Of a stretch of 41,265 nucleotides of DNA, positions 1-7,492 are shown one piece after another. Location of the stretch: positions 1 to 41,265 of the forward strand of contig NZ_JABFFR010000049.1 of NCBI RefSeq assembly GCF_013423485.1, read 5' to 3'. The translations under genes and the position numbers were made by a program. How positions within the stretch are numbered: the first letter of the stretch is position 1; each line of letters begins with the position of its first letter. Source of the stretch: Azospirillum oleiclasticum (lineage in GTDB: Bacteria > Pseudomonadota > Alphaproteobacteria > Azospirillales > Azospirillaceae). The notes beneath the pieces were generated by a model. The model ran no database searches. It saw nothing but the letters and a program-made list of their open reading frames with translations, and was not told the origin of the DNA.

Positions 1-502
1 GCAGGTGGTCATGGACTACGCCAGCCTGTCGCTGTCCTTGAAGGCGCACCCCATGGCGCTGCTGCGCGACGGGCTGGACCCCGGCATCGCGCCGGCCGCG
101 GCGCTGGCGTCATCGCGCAACGGGCGGCGGCTGACCGTGGCCGGTCTGGTGCTGGTGCGCCAGCGCCCCGGCAGCGCCAAGGGCGTGATCTTCGTGACGC
201 TGGAGGACGAGACCGGCGTCGCCAACCTCGTCCTCATGCCCGACATCTTCGAGCGCCACCGTCGCGCCGTCCTGACCGCCCGCCTGCTGGCCGCCACCGG
301 CCGGGTGGAGAAGGCCGGCCGCGACGGCGCGGTCATCCACCTGAAGGTCGAACGTCTGCTCGACCTGACCCGCCACCTCTCCGACCTGACCGCCGACCGG
401 CCGCTCGAACCGGTGGTGCTGGACGGCGCCATCGCGCGGGCCGACGAGGTGCGGCGGCCACCGCCGGAACGGGCGTTCCCGGATGGACGGAACTTCCGGT
501 GA
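1..502 (+). CDS. dnaE2: Error-prone DNA polymerase DnaE2 (ImuC), C-terminal end only
   Basis: Open at the left window edge; about 166 C-terminal residues remain. DnaE2 is the catalytic polymerase of the SOS mutasome (with ImuA and ImuB) and performs translesion synthesis. What is seen is the C-terminal OB-fold part: the stretch VAGLVLVRQRPGSAKG followed by FVTLEDETGVANLV is highly characteristic of the DnaE2 family, as is the later RVEKAGRDGAVIHLKVERL segment. The polymerase (PHP, palm, fingers) domains lie outside the window, so intactness cannot be judged. The TGA at 500-502 is four bases from the convergent stop of the phosphatase gene. imuA is also in the window but about 6 kb away on the other strand, so the usual imuA-imuB-dnaE2 operon is not seen here. 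Confidence 0.93.
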   Translation, partial: QVVMDYASLSLSLKAHPMALLRDGLDPGIAPAAALASSRNGRRLTVAGLVLVRQRPGSAKGVIFVTLEDETGVANLVLMPDIFERHRRAVLTARLLAATGRVEKAGRDGAVIHLKVERLLDLTRHLSDLTADRPLEPVVLDGAIARADEVRRPPPERAFPDGRNFR

Positions 503-506
503 GCCT

Positions 507-1079
507 CTACAGCCCCTCCACCTCGCGCCCCCGCCCGTTGGCGCGCATGTAGTCGACCATTTCCGGGCGTTCGGTGCCGTAGGCGCGGTGGCGGGTGCGG
601 ACGGCGGCGATCAGGTCGCCGTTGCGGCCGAGCAGTTCGTCGGCGAACTCGATCATGCGCAGGTTGGGCCAGGCCTTGCGGCGGATGCCGGCCACGGCGG
701 CCATGGCGTCGGCGGCGGGAAGCTCCGGCTTGGCCTGGGCCAGCATCATGGTGAGCGAGGCGGTGGAGCGGGAGATGCCGGCGTGGCAATGCACCACCAG
801 ATGGCCGCAGCCGGCCGGCTCCGCCAGCAGGTCGCGGCCGAAGGCCAGGATGCGCTCCACATCGGCGCGGGTGGGCGCCACCATGCCCGGCGTCTCCTCG
901 ATGATGTCGTGGAAGCGCATCTCCAGCCGCTCATGCTCCCCATACTCGCCGAAGGCGGTGGGCTCGGGGTGGTCGGGGTCGAGGATGGAGAGCACATGCG
1001 TCACCCCCGCCGCGCCGAAGGAGGACAGCTCCTCGATGCCGCAGACGGTCACGGTGAAGGGGACGAAGGAACGGGTCAT
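507..1079 (-). CDS. Small tyrosine/dual-specificity-type protein phosphatase
   Basis: About 190 residues. Contains the cysteine-phosphatase P-loop HCX5R as HCHAGISR near residue 100, followed by STASLTMML as in protein tyrosine and dual-specificity phosphatases. Upstream, a conserved Asp-rich segment (SILDPDHP) and RFHDI precede the P-loop, as the general acid loop does in this fold. In alphaproteobacteria such proteins are annotated as tyrosine-phosphatase-like; the substrate is unknown. The start is placed at the ATG at 1079 (MTRSFVPF); an upstream in-frame start at 1145 would add 22 residues that look non-conserved. No strong Shine-Dalgarno is visible. Convergent with dnaE2, with four bases between the stop codons. 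Confidence 0.78.
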   Translation of the reverse strand: MTRSFVPFTVTVCGIEELSSFGAAGVTHVLSILDPDHPEPTAFGEYGEHERLEMRFHDIIEETPGMVAPTRADVERILAFGRDLLAEPAGCGHLVVHCHAGISRSTASLTMMLAQAKPELPAADAMAAVAGIRRKAWPNLRMIEFADELLGRNGDLIAAVRTRHRAYGTERPEMVDYMRANGRGREVEGL

Positions 1080-1230
1080 GGGCGGGCTCGCTTCCGGCGG
1101 ATGGTCAATGGCAGCGACAAGATGGGCCGCAGGAGCGCGCAGCACCAGTGTGCACGCACGCCGCCCCGCGCCGCGTCCGGCGCAGGGCGGCCCCCTTCAC
1201 GCGCGGAACCGAGTCACACGCGGAACCCGA

Positions 1231-1944
1231 TCACGCGCCGAAACCGCCGTCGATGGTCTGCATGGAACCGGTGATCATCGCCCCGTGCGGGCCAGCGATG
1301 AAGGCGGTCAGCTCGGCGACCTCGTCGGCATGGGCGTAGCGCTTGATCGCCATGAAGCCCCGCATCTGGTCCGCGAACGGCCCGTCGGCGGGATTCATGT
1401 CGGTGTCGACCGGCCCCGGCTGGATCGAATTCACGGTGATGCCGCGGTCGCCGAAGTCGCGCGCCAACCCACGCACCATGCCCTGCACCGCCGACTTGGT
1501 GAGCGCGTAGGCCGCCGCCCCGGCGAACGGCACGCGGTCGCCGTTGACCGAGCCGATGACGATGATGCGCCCGCCGTCCCTCATGCGCCGCGCCGCCTCC
1601 ACGGCGGCGTGGTAGGGCGCCCGGACGTTGATGTCGATCATCCGGTCGACGGCGTCGGGCTCGAAGGTGAGCGGGTCGCCGATGATCGCCGTGCCGGCGT
1701 TGGCGACCAGCACGTCGAGCGGGCCCTGGGCGGCGACGGCGGCGACCAGCGCGTCGCGGTCGGCGCTGTCCACGCGCAGCGCCTTGGCCCCGGTCTCGGC
1801 GGCCAGCGCCTCGGCGGCGTCCTTCGAGCCGGCGTAGGTGAAGGTGACGGTGCCGCCATCCGCGGCGAAACGCCGGACGATGGCCGCGCCGATGCCCCGG
1901 CTGCCGCCGAGGACGAGAATGCTCTTGTCGCTGAACCCAGCCAT
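1231..1944 (-). CDS. bdcA: BdcA-like short-chain dehydrogenase/reductase (c-di-GMP-linked biofilm dispersal protein)
   Basis: 237 residues, the normal length of a classical SDR. NAD(P)-binding motif GGSRGIG at residues 13-19, NAG at 82-84, catalytic Ser132, Tyr146 and Lys150 (YxxxK), and PGPVDTD at 177-182. Recalled E. coli BdcA (YjgI) has the same distinctive stretches: ILGGSRGIGAAIVRRF, FTYAGSKDAA, DSADRDA, GSVNGDR and NPA(N/D)GP, so this is a probable orthologue rather than a generic SDR. E. coli BdcA is reported to bind c-di-GMP and promote biofilm dispersal; whether it also acts as a reductase is unclear. A good ribosome site (AAGGAG six bases before ATG) fixes the start. Divergent from bdcR, as in E. 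coli, which supports autoregulated control by that repressor. Confidence 0.85.
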   Translation of the reverse strand: MAGFSDKSILVLGGSRGIGAAIVRRFAADGGTVTFTYAGSKDAAEALAAETGAKALRVDSADRDALVAAVAAQGPLDVLVANAGTAIIGDPLTFEPDAVDRMIDINVRAPYHAAVEAARRMRDGGRIIVIGSVNGDRVPFAGAAAYALTKSAVQGMVRGLARDFGDRGITVNSIQPGPVDTDMNPADGPFADQMRGFMAIKRYAHADEVAELTAFIAGPHGAMITGSMQTIDGGFGA

Positions 1945-1959
1945 GACCGGCTCCTTGAG

Positions 1960-2046
1960 TTTTTGTATTGGGAGTTTTGTAGTGGCCGCTATATATACAG
2001 GACCGGGGACAGCGGCAAGGGAATTTTTTAGCGATGACTACAAAAA
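1960..2046. promoter_or_regulatory. Divergent bdcA-bdcR promoter/operator region
   Basis: This is the only strikingly AT-rich stretch nearby. It holds direct repeats TTTTGTA (1961-1967) and TTTTGTAG (1975-1982) and an inverted copy CTACAAAA (2038-2045) that overlaps the bdcR start. An imperfect palindrome TAGTGGCCGCTA lies at 1980-1991. A plausible sigma70 promoter for bdcR is TTGGGA (1968-1973), 16 bases, TATATA (1990-1995). The repeats are reasonable TetR-type operator half-sites. The assignment is inferred from position and symmetry. Confidence 0.5.
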
Positions 2047-2630
2047 TTTCCGGGGCGCGCGGACGGCCCCGCACCTTCGACGTGGACCGGGCGATCGAGA
2101 CGGCGATGGGGCTGTTCCACGCCCGCGGCTACGACGCGGTGGGGGTGGCGGAGCTGAGCGAGGCTCTGGGCATCAAGCCGCCGAGCTTCTACGCCGCCTT
2201 CGGCAACAAGGCGGGCTTGTTCGAGCGCGTGCTGGAGCGCTACGCCACCGGCGACGCCAACGTCTTCCTGCACGCCCGCGCCCAGGGCGGCAGCACCGCC
2301 GAGGTGCTGGAGCGCACGCTGATGCGCGCGGCGCAGCTCTACCCGACGCGGAACGGCGCCGCCGGCTGCCTGGTGATCGACGGGACGCGCAACAGCGCGG
2401 ACCCCGACGCCCGCGCGCTGGCCTCCGCCGCCCAGAGGGCGGGCCGCGACGCCGTCCGGGATTTCATTGCGATCGAGGCGCCCGACCGCGCGGAGGAGAT
2501 CGCCGACTTCGTGGTGATCACCCTGTTCGGCATGTCCGCGGCGGCGCGCAACGGTGTGGGTGAGGCGGCGCTGCGGAGTTTCGCGGAAGCCGCCGGCCGT
2601 ACGCTGCGCCGGGAGTTCGGGCTGACCTGA
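2034..2630 (+). CDS. bdcR: TetR/AcrR-family repressor, BdcR-like
   Basis: 198 residues. The N-terminal helix-turn-helix has the TetR hallmarks GRPRTFD, ARGYDAVGVAELSEALG and PPSFYAAFGNKAGLFERVL (residues about 10-65). The C-terminal ligand/dimer domain contains AAGCLVIDGTRNS, matching the GCMVLEG-type segment of E. coli BdcR (YjgJ). Divergently transcribed from bdcA with 89 bp between, the same arrangement as in E. coli, so it most likely represses bdcA and itself. A purine-rich AAGGGA lies about 12 bases before the ATG, a slightly long spacing. Family assignment is firm; orthology to BdcR is inferred from recalled sequence and synteny. Confidence 0.85.
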   Translation: MTTKISGARGRPRTFDVDRAIETAMGLFHARGYDAVGVAELSEALGIKPPSFYAAFGNKAGLFERVLERYATGDANVFLHARAQGGSTAEVLERTLMRAAQLYPTRNGAAGCLVIDGTRNSADPDARALASAAQRAGRDAVRDFIAIEAPDRAEEIADFVVITLFGMSAAARNGVGEAALRSFAEAAGRTLRREFGLT

Positions 2631-2637
2631 CCCGGCG

Positions 2638-3399
2638 TCAGGCCTCCGCGCCGTCCGTGTCGGCCGATGCCGCCGCTTCGGGTGGCTCAGCCGAGGCCGC
2701 CGGGCCCGGGCGGGGGGCCTTGATCCTCGTCAGCAGCGTGGCGAAGGGGCGCAGCAGCCGGTCGTAGAGCGCGGGGTCCTTCGCCAGCGTCGCCAGCACG
2801 AAAGCGGCGGACTCCAGCGACGACACGCTCTCCCGCCGCGGCTCGCGCCGCGCCTGTCCGTAGAGCGAGCGCATGGGCGGGTGCAGGATCAGGCGGCGGC
2901 ATTTGATGAGCCACGGGTTGCGCCACCACAGCGTCTTTGCCTGGCTCCAGGTGCCGTCAAGCACGATGATGCCCTCCAGCCCGGCCAGCACCGCGTCGGC
3001 GCCGGACACCGGCTTGCCGTTGCGGTCCACCACGGCCAGCGGGGGCTTCGGCGCCGCGCCGCCCGGCTCCGGCCTGGCGCCCGGCTTCGTCCCCGGCTTG
3101 GCACCCTGTTTGGCATCCTGGTCGGCCCCCTGCTTGGCGGTGCCGAGATAGAGCACACCCCAGCGCCGCGGGTCGACCTCACGGCCCAGGATGCGCTTCA
3201 GCCCCGGCCAGGACAGCCCGATGCGCACGGCCGAGTTCCTGAGCTGGAGATGCGCGATCTGCGCCGTACCCAGGAGCTCCCGCTTCTCCTGCGGGTGCTG
3301 GAGAATCAGCACGAAGACCCGGTTGTCCACCGGTTCGATCGCGTCGCACACGCACAGATGCTCGGGCTTGAGGCAGGTGGCGCAGATTTGGGCAGTCAT
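2638..3399 (-). CDS. DTW-domain tRNA-uridine aminocarboxypropyltransferase
   Basis: 253 residues. Members of the DTW family (E. coli TapT/TuaA, formerly YfiP) transfer the 3-amino-3-carboxypropyl group of SAM to uridine-47 of tRNA (acp3U). Seen here: an N-terminal Cys cluster (Cys6, Cys9, Cys16, Cys18), HPQEKRELLGTA at 35-46, the signature DGTW at 148-151 and SSLESAAF near 193-200. Residues about 88-120 are a low-complexity insert rich in KQGA/KPG repeats between conserved blocks, and the C-terminal 25 residues are Ala/Pro-rich; both are probably disordered. The start is at the ATG at 3399, directly before the Cys cluster; a longer start at 3459 adds no conserved sequence. The gene converges with bdcR, seven bases apart. 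Confidence 0.85.
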   Translation of the reverse strand: MTAQICATCLKPEHLCVCDAIEPVDNRVFVLILQHPQEKRELLGTAQIAHLQLRNSAVRIGLSWPGLKRILGREVDPRRWGVLYLGTAKQGADQDAKQGAKPGTKPGARPEPGGAAPKPPLAVVDRNGKPVSGADAVLAGLEGIIVLDGTWSQAKTLWWRNPWLIKCRRLILHPPMRSLYGQARREPRRESVSSLESAAFVLATLAKDPALYDRLLRPFATLLTRIKAPRPGPAASAEPPEAAASADTDGAEA

Positions 3400-3543
3400 G
3401 ATGCAGGGTCCGCTCGTCCGACGGTCACCCGCGGCAGGCTTGCCACAGGCGGGCGCCACTATGGCGCCGAACGGCGGCGGTGGGAACCACCGCGCGTCGC
3501 GCCACGTTGCGGATTCATGAGTTGTTGGGAAATTTGCGGAAAA

Positions 3544-3557
3544 CTGACGTGGATCAC
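3544..3557. promoter_or_regulatory. Fnr/FixK-type box upstream of a small ORF
   Basis: CTGAC-GTGG-ATCAC resembles the Fnr-family consensus TTGAT-N4-ATCAA and shares a 12-bp core, TGACGTGGATCA, with the box in front of hemN at 10312. It lies in the 306-base gap between the DTW gene (start 3399, minus strand) and the small ORF at 3706 (plus strand). Being near-palindromic, it could act in either direction. A -10-like CATAGT (3578-3583) at roughly the class II distance favours the plus strand. Confidence 0.5.
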
Positions 3558-3575
3558 ATCAGGCCCAAATCTTGC

Positions 3576-3632
3576 TACATAGTCTGGGTCTGGGACCCTA
3601 CATAGTCTGGGACCCTGCATAGTCTGGGAACA
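3576..3632. repeat. Short tandem repeat, about 17 bp, three copies
   Basis: Three copies of TACATAGTCTGGG (3576-3588, 3599-3611; third copy TGCATAGTCTGGG at 3616-3628). Copies two and three are 17 bp apart; the first is separated by an additional TCTGGG duplication. The repeat lies just downstream of the Fnr-like box, so the -10-like CATAGT hexamer is itself present three times. Confidence 0.8.
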
Positions 3633-3705
3633 CAGGTCGGAACGGGTACGCGGGCGTCCAGGTGGCCGCCGGCAAGCCCTCCGAGAACGATGAAGGAGGC
3701 CTGCC

Positions 3706-3891
3706 ATGTTGCCCGCCCCCTTGGCCGCCCATCTGGCCGCCCGCGAACTGGAACGGCGCCGCGCCGAGCAGTCGGCCGAATTTGCCCGGCAGCTTCCGCT
3801 GCATGTGGAGGATCCGTCCTGGCGCATGCCGCCGGAGGACGGGGAGGCCGAAGCCTCCTCCCCCCTTCCGGACTGGGCCACGAACTACTGA
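3706..3891 (+). CDS. Small hypothetical protein (61 aa)
   Basis: No recognised family. The case for a real gene is the excellent ribosome site AAGGAGG (3693-3699) six bases before the ATG, upstream regulatory sequence (Fnr-like box and repeated -10-like motif) and a hairpin pair directly after the stop. The protein has a charged helix-prone N-terminal half (AARELERRRAEQSAEFARQL) and an acidic, Pro-rich C-terminal half ending in PDWATNY. No signal peptide or membrane segment is apparent. If the Fnr-like site is functional, the gene would respond to oxygen limitation. Confidence 0.55.
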   Translation: MLPAPLAAHLAARELERRRAEQSAEFARQLPLHVEDPSWRMPPEDGEAEASSPLPDWATNY

Positions 3892-3929
3892 GGCTGCCGC
3901 CTCGGCACCTCGCTGAGGCTCCGCCTCAG
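3889..3929. terminator. Two hairpins between convergent genes
   Basis: GAGGC-TGCC-GCCTC (3890-3903) begins at the stop of the 61-aa ORF, and CTGAGGC-TCC-GCCTCAG (3913-3929) overlaps the matB stop codon. Both are perfect stems in the gap between convergent genes and could end transcription from either side, although neither has a T-tract. Confidence 0.45.
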
Positions 3930-5506
3930 GCGCGGCCGAACACGTCGGCGTGACGGTCGCGCAGCAGGTTCTTCTGGACCTTGCCCATGCTGTTGCGGGG
4001 CAGCTCGTCCACGAAGAACACGCGCTTGGGCACCTTGAAGTTGGCGAGCTGTTCCTTGCAGGCGGCGACCACGTCCGCCTCGGCTGGTGCGTCGGAGCCC
4101 GCGCGGCGCTGGACGACGGCCGCCACCGCCTCCCCGAAATCGGGATGGGGAAGACCGACCACGGCGGATTCCGACACGCCGGGGATGGCGTCGATCACCG
4201 TCTCCACCTCCTTGGGGTAGACGTTGAAGCCGCCGGAGATGATCAGGTCCTTGGCGCGCCCGACGATGTGGACATAGCCGCGCCCGTCCACCTTGCCGAC
4301 ATCGCCGGTGATGAACCAGCCGCCCTCGCGGATCTCCTGCTTCGTCTTCTCGGGCATGCGCCAGTAGCCGGAGAAGACGTTGGGGCCGCGCACCTCGATG
4401 GTGCCGACCTCGTCGGTGCCCAGCACCGCCCCGCCCTCGCCGGTCACCCGCAGCTCCACCTCCGGCAGGGGGAAGCCGACGGTGCCGGGGATGCGCTCGC
4501 CGTCCAGCGGGTTGGAGGTCAGCATGCCCGTCTCGGTCATGCCGTAGCGCTCCAGGATCGCCTGGCCCGTACGCGCCGAGAACTCCCGGTGCGTGTCGGC
4601 CAGCAGCGGCGCCGAGCCGGACACGAACAGGCGTACGTGCGCCGTCGCCTCCCGCGTCAGGCCGGGGTGGGCCAGCAGGCGGGTGTAGAAGGTGGGGACC
4701 CCCATCACCACGGTCGCCCGCGGCAGGTGGCGCAGCATCGCGTCGGCGTCGAACTTCGCCAGGAAGATCATGGCACCGCCGTTCAGCAGCACGCAGTTGG
4801 TGGCGACGAACAGCCCGTGCGTGTGGAAGATGGGCAGCGCGTGCAGCAGCACGTCGTCCGGCCGGAAGCCCCAATAGGCGTGCAGCGTCAGCGCGTTGGA
4901 CGACAGGTTGCGGTGGCTGAGCATGGCGCCCTTGGAGCGCCCGGTGGTGCCGGAGGTGTAGAGGATGGCGGCGAGGTCGTCCGGCCCGGCCGGCACCGTG
5001 TCGAAGGCGGGGTCGCCGGCCGCCGCCCGCTCCGGCAGGGTGCCGTCGCCATGGGTCCCCAGCGTCAGCAGCGCCGCCACACCGGCGGCCGAGGCGACCG
5101 GGGCCAGCGTCTCCGCCGTCTCCGGCCGGCAGACGAAGACGCGCGGCTCGGCGTCGGTCAGGAAATACTCCACCTCCGCCCTGGTGTAGGCGGGGTTCAG
5201 CGGCAGATAGACGCCGCCGGCGCGCACGGTGGCGAGGTAGAGGACGATGCTCTCCGGCGACTTTTCCACCTGCACCGCCACCCGGTCCCCCTTGCGCACG
5301 CCGAGGTCGGCGAGCAGGCGGGCGTAACGGCCGGTGGCGGCGTCGAGGTCGGCGTAGCTCCACACCCGCGGGCCGCCCGGCTGGTCGTCCGGCACCTCGA
5401 TGAAGGGGCGGCCGGTGTCGGCGGGAAAGCGGCTGCGGAACAGGGCGTAGATGTTGGCGGACGTCGGGCGGTCGGACGTCGGGCGGTCGGTTGACGATTC
5501 GGGCAT
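3926..5506 (-). CDS. matB: Malonyl-CoA synthetase (MatB)
   Basis: 526 residues, an ANL-superfamily acyl-CoA ligase that activates malonate (and methylmalonate) with ATP and CoA. The P-loop YTSGTTGRSKGA is at 183-194, HALPIFHTHGLFVATN at about 222-237, ERYGMTET at 319-326, the hinge region GRAKDLIISGGFNVYPKE at 417-433 and the catalytic lysine K509 in NSMGKVQKN. Recalled Rhodopseudomonas MatB shares long stretches (VRAGGVYLPLN, FVSGSAPLLADTHRE, NVF.GYWRMPEKTK, FFVDELPRNSMGKVQKN), which makes this specific rather than a generic AMP-binding enzyme. The N-terminus has an in-frame duplication giving DRPTS twice. No malonyl-CoA decarboxylase or malonate transporter gene adjoins it. The start ATG lacks a close Shine-Dalgarno. 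Confidence 0.92.
   Translation of the reverse strand: MPESSTDRPTSDRPTSANIYALFRSRFPADTGRPFIEVPDDQPGGPRVWSYADLDAATGRYARLLADLGVRKGDRVAVQVEKSPESIVLYLATVRAGGVYLPLNPAYTRAEVEYFLTDAEPRVFVCRPETAETLAPVASAAGVAALLTLGTHGDGTLPERAAAGDPAFDTVPAGPDDLAAILYTSGTTGRSKGAMLSHRNLSSNALTLHAYWGFRPDDVLLHALPIFHTHGLFVATNCVLLNGGAMIFLAKFDADAMLRHLPRATVVMGVPTFYTRLLAHPGLTREATAHVRLFVSGSAPLLADTHREFSARTGQAILERYGMTETGMLTSNPLDGERIPGTVGFPLPEVELRVTGEGGAVLGTDEVGTIEVRGPNVFSGYWRMPEKTKQEIREGGWFITGDVGKVDGRGYVHIVGRAKDLIISGGFNVYPKEVETVIDAIPGVSESAVVGLPHPDFGEAVAAVVQRRAGSDAPAEADVVAACKEQLANFKVPKRVFFVDELPRNSMGKVQKNLLRDRHADVFGRA
5460..5489. repeat. In-frame 15-bp tandem duplication in matB
   Basis: GACGTCGGGCGGTCG occurs twice in a row (5460-5474, 5475-5489), duplicating five codons (DRPTS) in the disordered N-terminal tail of MatB. 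The reading frame is preserved. Confidence 0.9.
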
Positions 5507-5609
5507 GGCGGGCGTCGGGCCTTCTTCCGTGAAGCGGATCCTCCGGGGGGCGACCTTAGCCCGCCGGGGGTGCCTTCATGAAGCGGAAACCCGCGCCCGC
5601 CCTCCCGGT

Positions 5610-6203
5610 TCAGTTCACCCCGTACAGGTAATCCGCCACCCAGGCGCCAAGCACGCCGGACGCGATGACGTACACCCGGCTCGCCGCCTGCGCCGCGGAG
5701 GAGGCGAGGCCCGCCCCCTCCCCGGCCGCGACGCCGGACCCGGCGTAGTAGGGCAGCGTGCCGAGCGGGCCGTAGAGCATGTTGCCGATCGCGACACCGC
5801 CCAGCGCGCCCGCCGACAGGGCCAGGATGCGGCCATAATCATGCTGCTCGCCGGTGGCCTGGTCCCAGGCCACCGCGGCGGCGGCGGCGCCCGCGGCACC
5901 GGACATGGCGGCGATCAGCCGGCTGCCCAGCGCGATGTCCACCGGCACCGGGGCCAGCGCAGCACCAGCCAGCGGCACGGTGCCGAGCGGGGCGGACAGG
6001 ATGTTGAAGGCGAGGATGCCCATCACGGCACCGGCACCGGCCACCAGCAGGCGCGGATCGACCCCGGAGGACTTGGCGGGCACGGCCGCCTCCTCCGCCA
6101 CCTGGGGGGTGGTCGGGGCGGTCGGCGTCGCGGTCTGGGCATGGGCGGCCAGCGGAGCCAGGGCGAGCGAAGCGGACAGGACGACGGCAGCGGCCTTGCG
6201 CAT
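5610..6203 (-). CDS. Secreted Gly/Ala-rich protein with two copies of an uncharacterised module
   Basis: 197 residues; family not recognised. A Sec signal peptide (MRKAAAVVLSASLALAPLA, cleavage after AHA) is followed by a module repeated twice: GAGAVMG..FNILSAPLGTVP and later SAGALGG..GNMLYGPLGTLP, the second ending SRVYVIASGVLGAWVADYLYG. The hydrophobic Gly/Ala stretches could be membrane helices or glycine-zipper-like segments. AGGAGG six bases upstream fixes the ATG at 6203. Ten bases downstream of a shorter paralogue (6214-6567), so the two are almost certainly one operon. An envelope role is plausible from the signal peptide; nothing indicates a specific function. Confidence 0.75.
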   Translation of the reverse strand: MRKAAAVVLSASLALAPLAAHAQTATPTAPTTPQVAEEAAVPAKSSGVDPRLLVAGAGAVMGILAFNILSAPLGTVPLAGAALAPVPVDIALGSRLIAAMSGAAGAAAAAVAWDQATGEQHDYGRILALSAGALGGVAIGNMLYGPLGTLPYYAGSGVAAGEGAGLASSAAQAASRVYVIASGVLGAWVADYLYGVN

Positions 6204-6213
6204 GGCGGCCTCC

Positions 6214-6567
6214 TCAGGGGGCGTAGAGGTAATAGGCGAGCAGGCCGCCGGCGACCGCCGCGGTCGTCGCATAGACCCGGCTCATCGCCACCGACATTTC
6301 GGCCGGCACCATCACGGCGGCGGCCGCACCGGCGGGGGTGGCGTAGGCCATGCCGCCCGGCAGGGCGCCGACGCCGAGCGCCAGCAGGTTGAAGCCGACG
6401 ACGCCGGCGATGGCGCCGGCCCCGATGACCAGGGGGAAATAGTCGAAGGGCTTCGACTCGGGCGGCGCCGGCACGCCGACGGCGGGCGGCGGTGCGCTCT
6501 GGGCGTACGCGGCCACGGGCGCCGCGGCCAGAAGGAGAGCGAGACAGGCGATCAGCAGATGGCGCAT
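6214..6567 (-). CDS. Secreted small paralogue of the downstream gene, one module copy
   Basis: 117 residues; family not recognised. Signal peptide MRHLLIACLALLLAAAPVAAYA, then a Pro-rich linker and one copy of the module of its neighbour: GAGAIAG..GFNLLALGVGALP, ending SRVYATTAAVAGGLLAYYLYAP. Start taken at 6567; an ATG at 6579 (adding MDRP) is equally possible. The upstream region (6600-6625) carries a GGTCGG-CACGA-CCGACC inverted repeat that could be a leader hairpin or operator. First gene of a two-gene operon. Confidence 0.7.
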   Translation of the reverse strand: MRHLLIACLALLLAAAPVAAYAQSAPPPAVGVPAPPESKPFDYFPLVIGAGAIAGVVGFNLLALGVGALPGGMAYATPAGAAAAVMVPAEMSVAMSRVYATTAAVAGGLLAYYLYAP

Positions 6568-6679
6568 GGGGCGGTCCATTCCGGTCGGGCGGGCATCACC
6601 GAAGGTCGGCACGACCGACCATAACTGAGTAATCCGTTGGATTCCAGAGACGGAAAAAAGCTCCGGTCGCGCCATGCCC

Positions 6680-7447
6680 TCACGCCACATGGGCCAGCGC
6701 ATACGCGCGTACGGCCGCCTCCGATGTCCTGGACGAGTCGGGGCTGGACGAGTCGGGGCTGGACGAGTCGGGGCCGGACCAGCCGGGGCCGCGCCATTCC
6801 AGGGTCCAGGCCCCCGGCCGGCCGCCGCGGCAACGCAGCAGCTCCACCCGCCAGCGCTCCGGCCCGACGCCGGGCCCATCCTCCGCCGACGCCTCGCTGG
6901 GGGCGGCGGCGATGCGCCAGCGGGTGACGGCGGTGCCGGCCGGGGCGTGGCGCGGGTCCAGCCGCAGCAGCAGCCCGGTCACCCCGCCCGCCTCCGCGGC
7001 GAGCTGGAGCCGCCGGCTGGCGGTGAGGTCGAGGGCCGCCGCCTCCCCCAGCACGGCGGCAAGACCGCGGCAGCGCAGCGCCTCCTCCATCGCCCACAGA
7101 AGGTCGGCGGTGCGGGTGGCGCGCACGGCGATCAGCCGGTCCGGCGTCAGGCCATAGGCGGCCAGCCCGGCCGCGTGCAGGTCGCGCCCGCCCAGGATCC
7201 ACAGCACCGGCCCCCCCGTCCGCTCCGCCAGACGGGCGCCCAGCGCCGCGGCGAAGGCGGTGCCGGCGCCGGGGTCGGACGCTGCCAGCTCGTGCAGGCA
7301 GCCCATGGGCAGGCCGCCGTCCGGCAGCGCCCCATCGACCGCCGGAACCCCCAGCGGCAGCACCCGCCCGCCCCCCGCCCCCACCCCTTCCAGACGGCGG
7401 ATGGTGGCGCGCAGCTCCGCAAGCCGGGCGGGTGTGGGGGTGGACAT
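6680..7447 (-). CDS. imuA: ImuA, RecA-like mutasome accessory protein
   Basis: 255 residues. ImuA works with ImuB and DnaE2 in SOS translesion mutagenesis. Seen: ELRATIRRLEG at the N-terminus, LPLGVPAVDGALPDGGLPMGCLHEL (the characteristic ImuA block), GTAFAAALGARLAERTGGPVLWI and a TRWRIAAAPS segment typical of the family C-terminal half; the Walker A-like region is degenerate, as usual for ImuA. The C-terminus contains SSSPD repeats encoded by a 15-bp tandem repeat. A canonical alphaproteobacterial SOS box lies 31 bases upstream of the ATG. No imuB follows; the downstream genes are the two secreted paralogues. The start at 7447 is chosen because it begins directly before the conserved helix and after the SOS box. 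Confidence 0.88.
   Translation of the reverse strand: MSTPTPARLAELRATIRRLEGVGAGGGRVLPLGVPAVDGALPDGGLPMGCLHELAASDPGAGTAFAAALGARLAERTGGPVLWILGGRDLHAAGLAAYGLTPDRLIAVRATRTADLLWAMEEALRCRGLAAVLGEAAALDLTASRRLQLAAEAGGVTGLLLRLDPRHAPAGTAVTRWRIAAAPSEASAEDGPGVGPERWRVELLRCRGGRPGAWTLEWRGPGWSGPDSSSPDSSSPDSSRTSEAAVRAYALAHVA
6729..6788. repeat. 15-bp tandem repeat inside imuA
   Basis: CTGGACGAGTCGGGG is repeated perfectly three times (6729-6743, 6744-6758, 6759-6773), with a degenerate fourth copy (6774-6788). On the coding strand it adds SSSPD units near the ImuA C-terminus without breaking the frame. Copy number could vary between strains. Confidence 0.9.
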
Positions 7448-7477
7448 TGGGGGCGGTCTCCGGTCCCGGCTGATGAT

Positions 7478-7492
7478 GTTCCCTTTATGTTC
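7478..7492. promoter_or_regulatory. SOS (LexA) box upstream of imuA
   Basis: GTTC (7478-7481), seven bases, GTTC (7489-7492) is an exact match to the alphaproteobacterial LexA site GTTC-N7-GTTC. It sits 31 bases upstream of the imuA ATG, where LexA would block the promoter. An overlapping inverted repeat GTTCC-N6-GGAAC (7489-7504) adds symmetry. Confidence 0.85.

Noticed and set aside
1984..2027. A second, longer palindrome in the bdcA-bdcR gap
   Set aside because: GACCGGGGAC and surrounding bases show only partial symmetry; only the TTTTGTA/CTACAAAA repeats were retained.
3576..3632. CRISPR-like array
   Set aside because: Units are 13-17 bp with no constant-length unique spacers and no cas genes; it is a simple tandem repeat.
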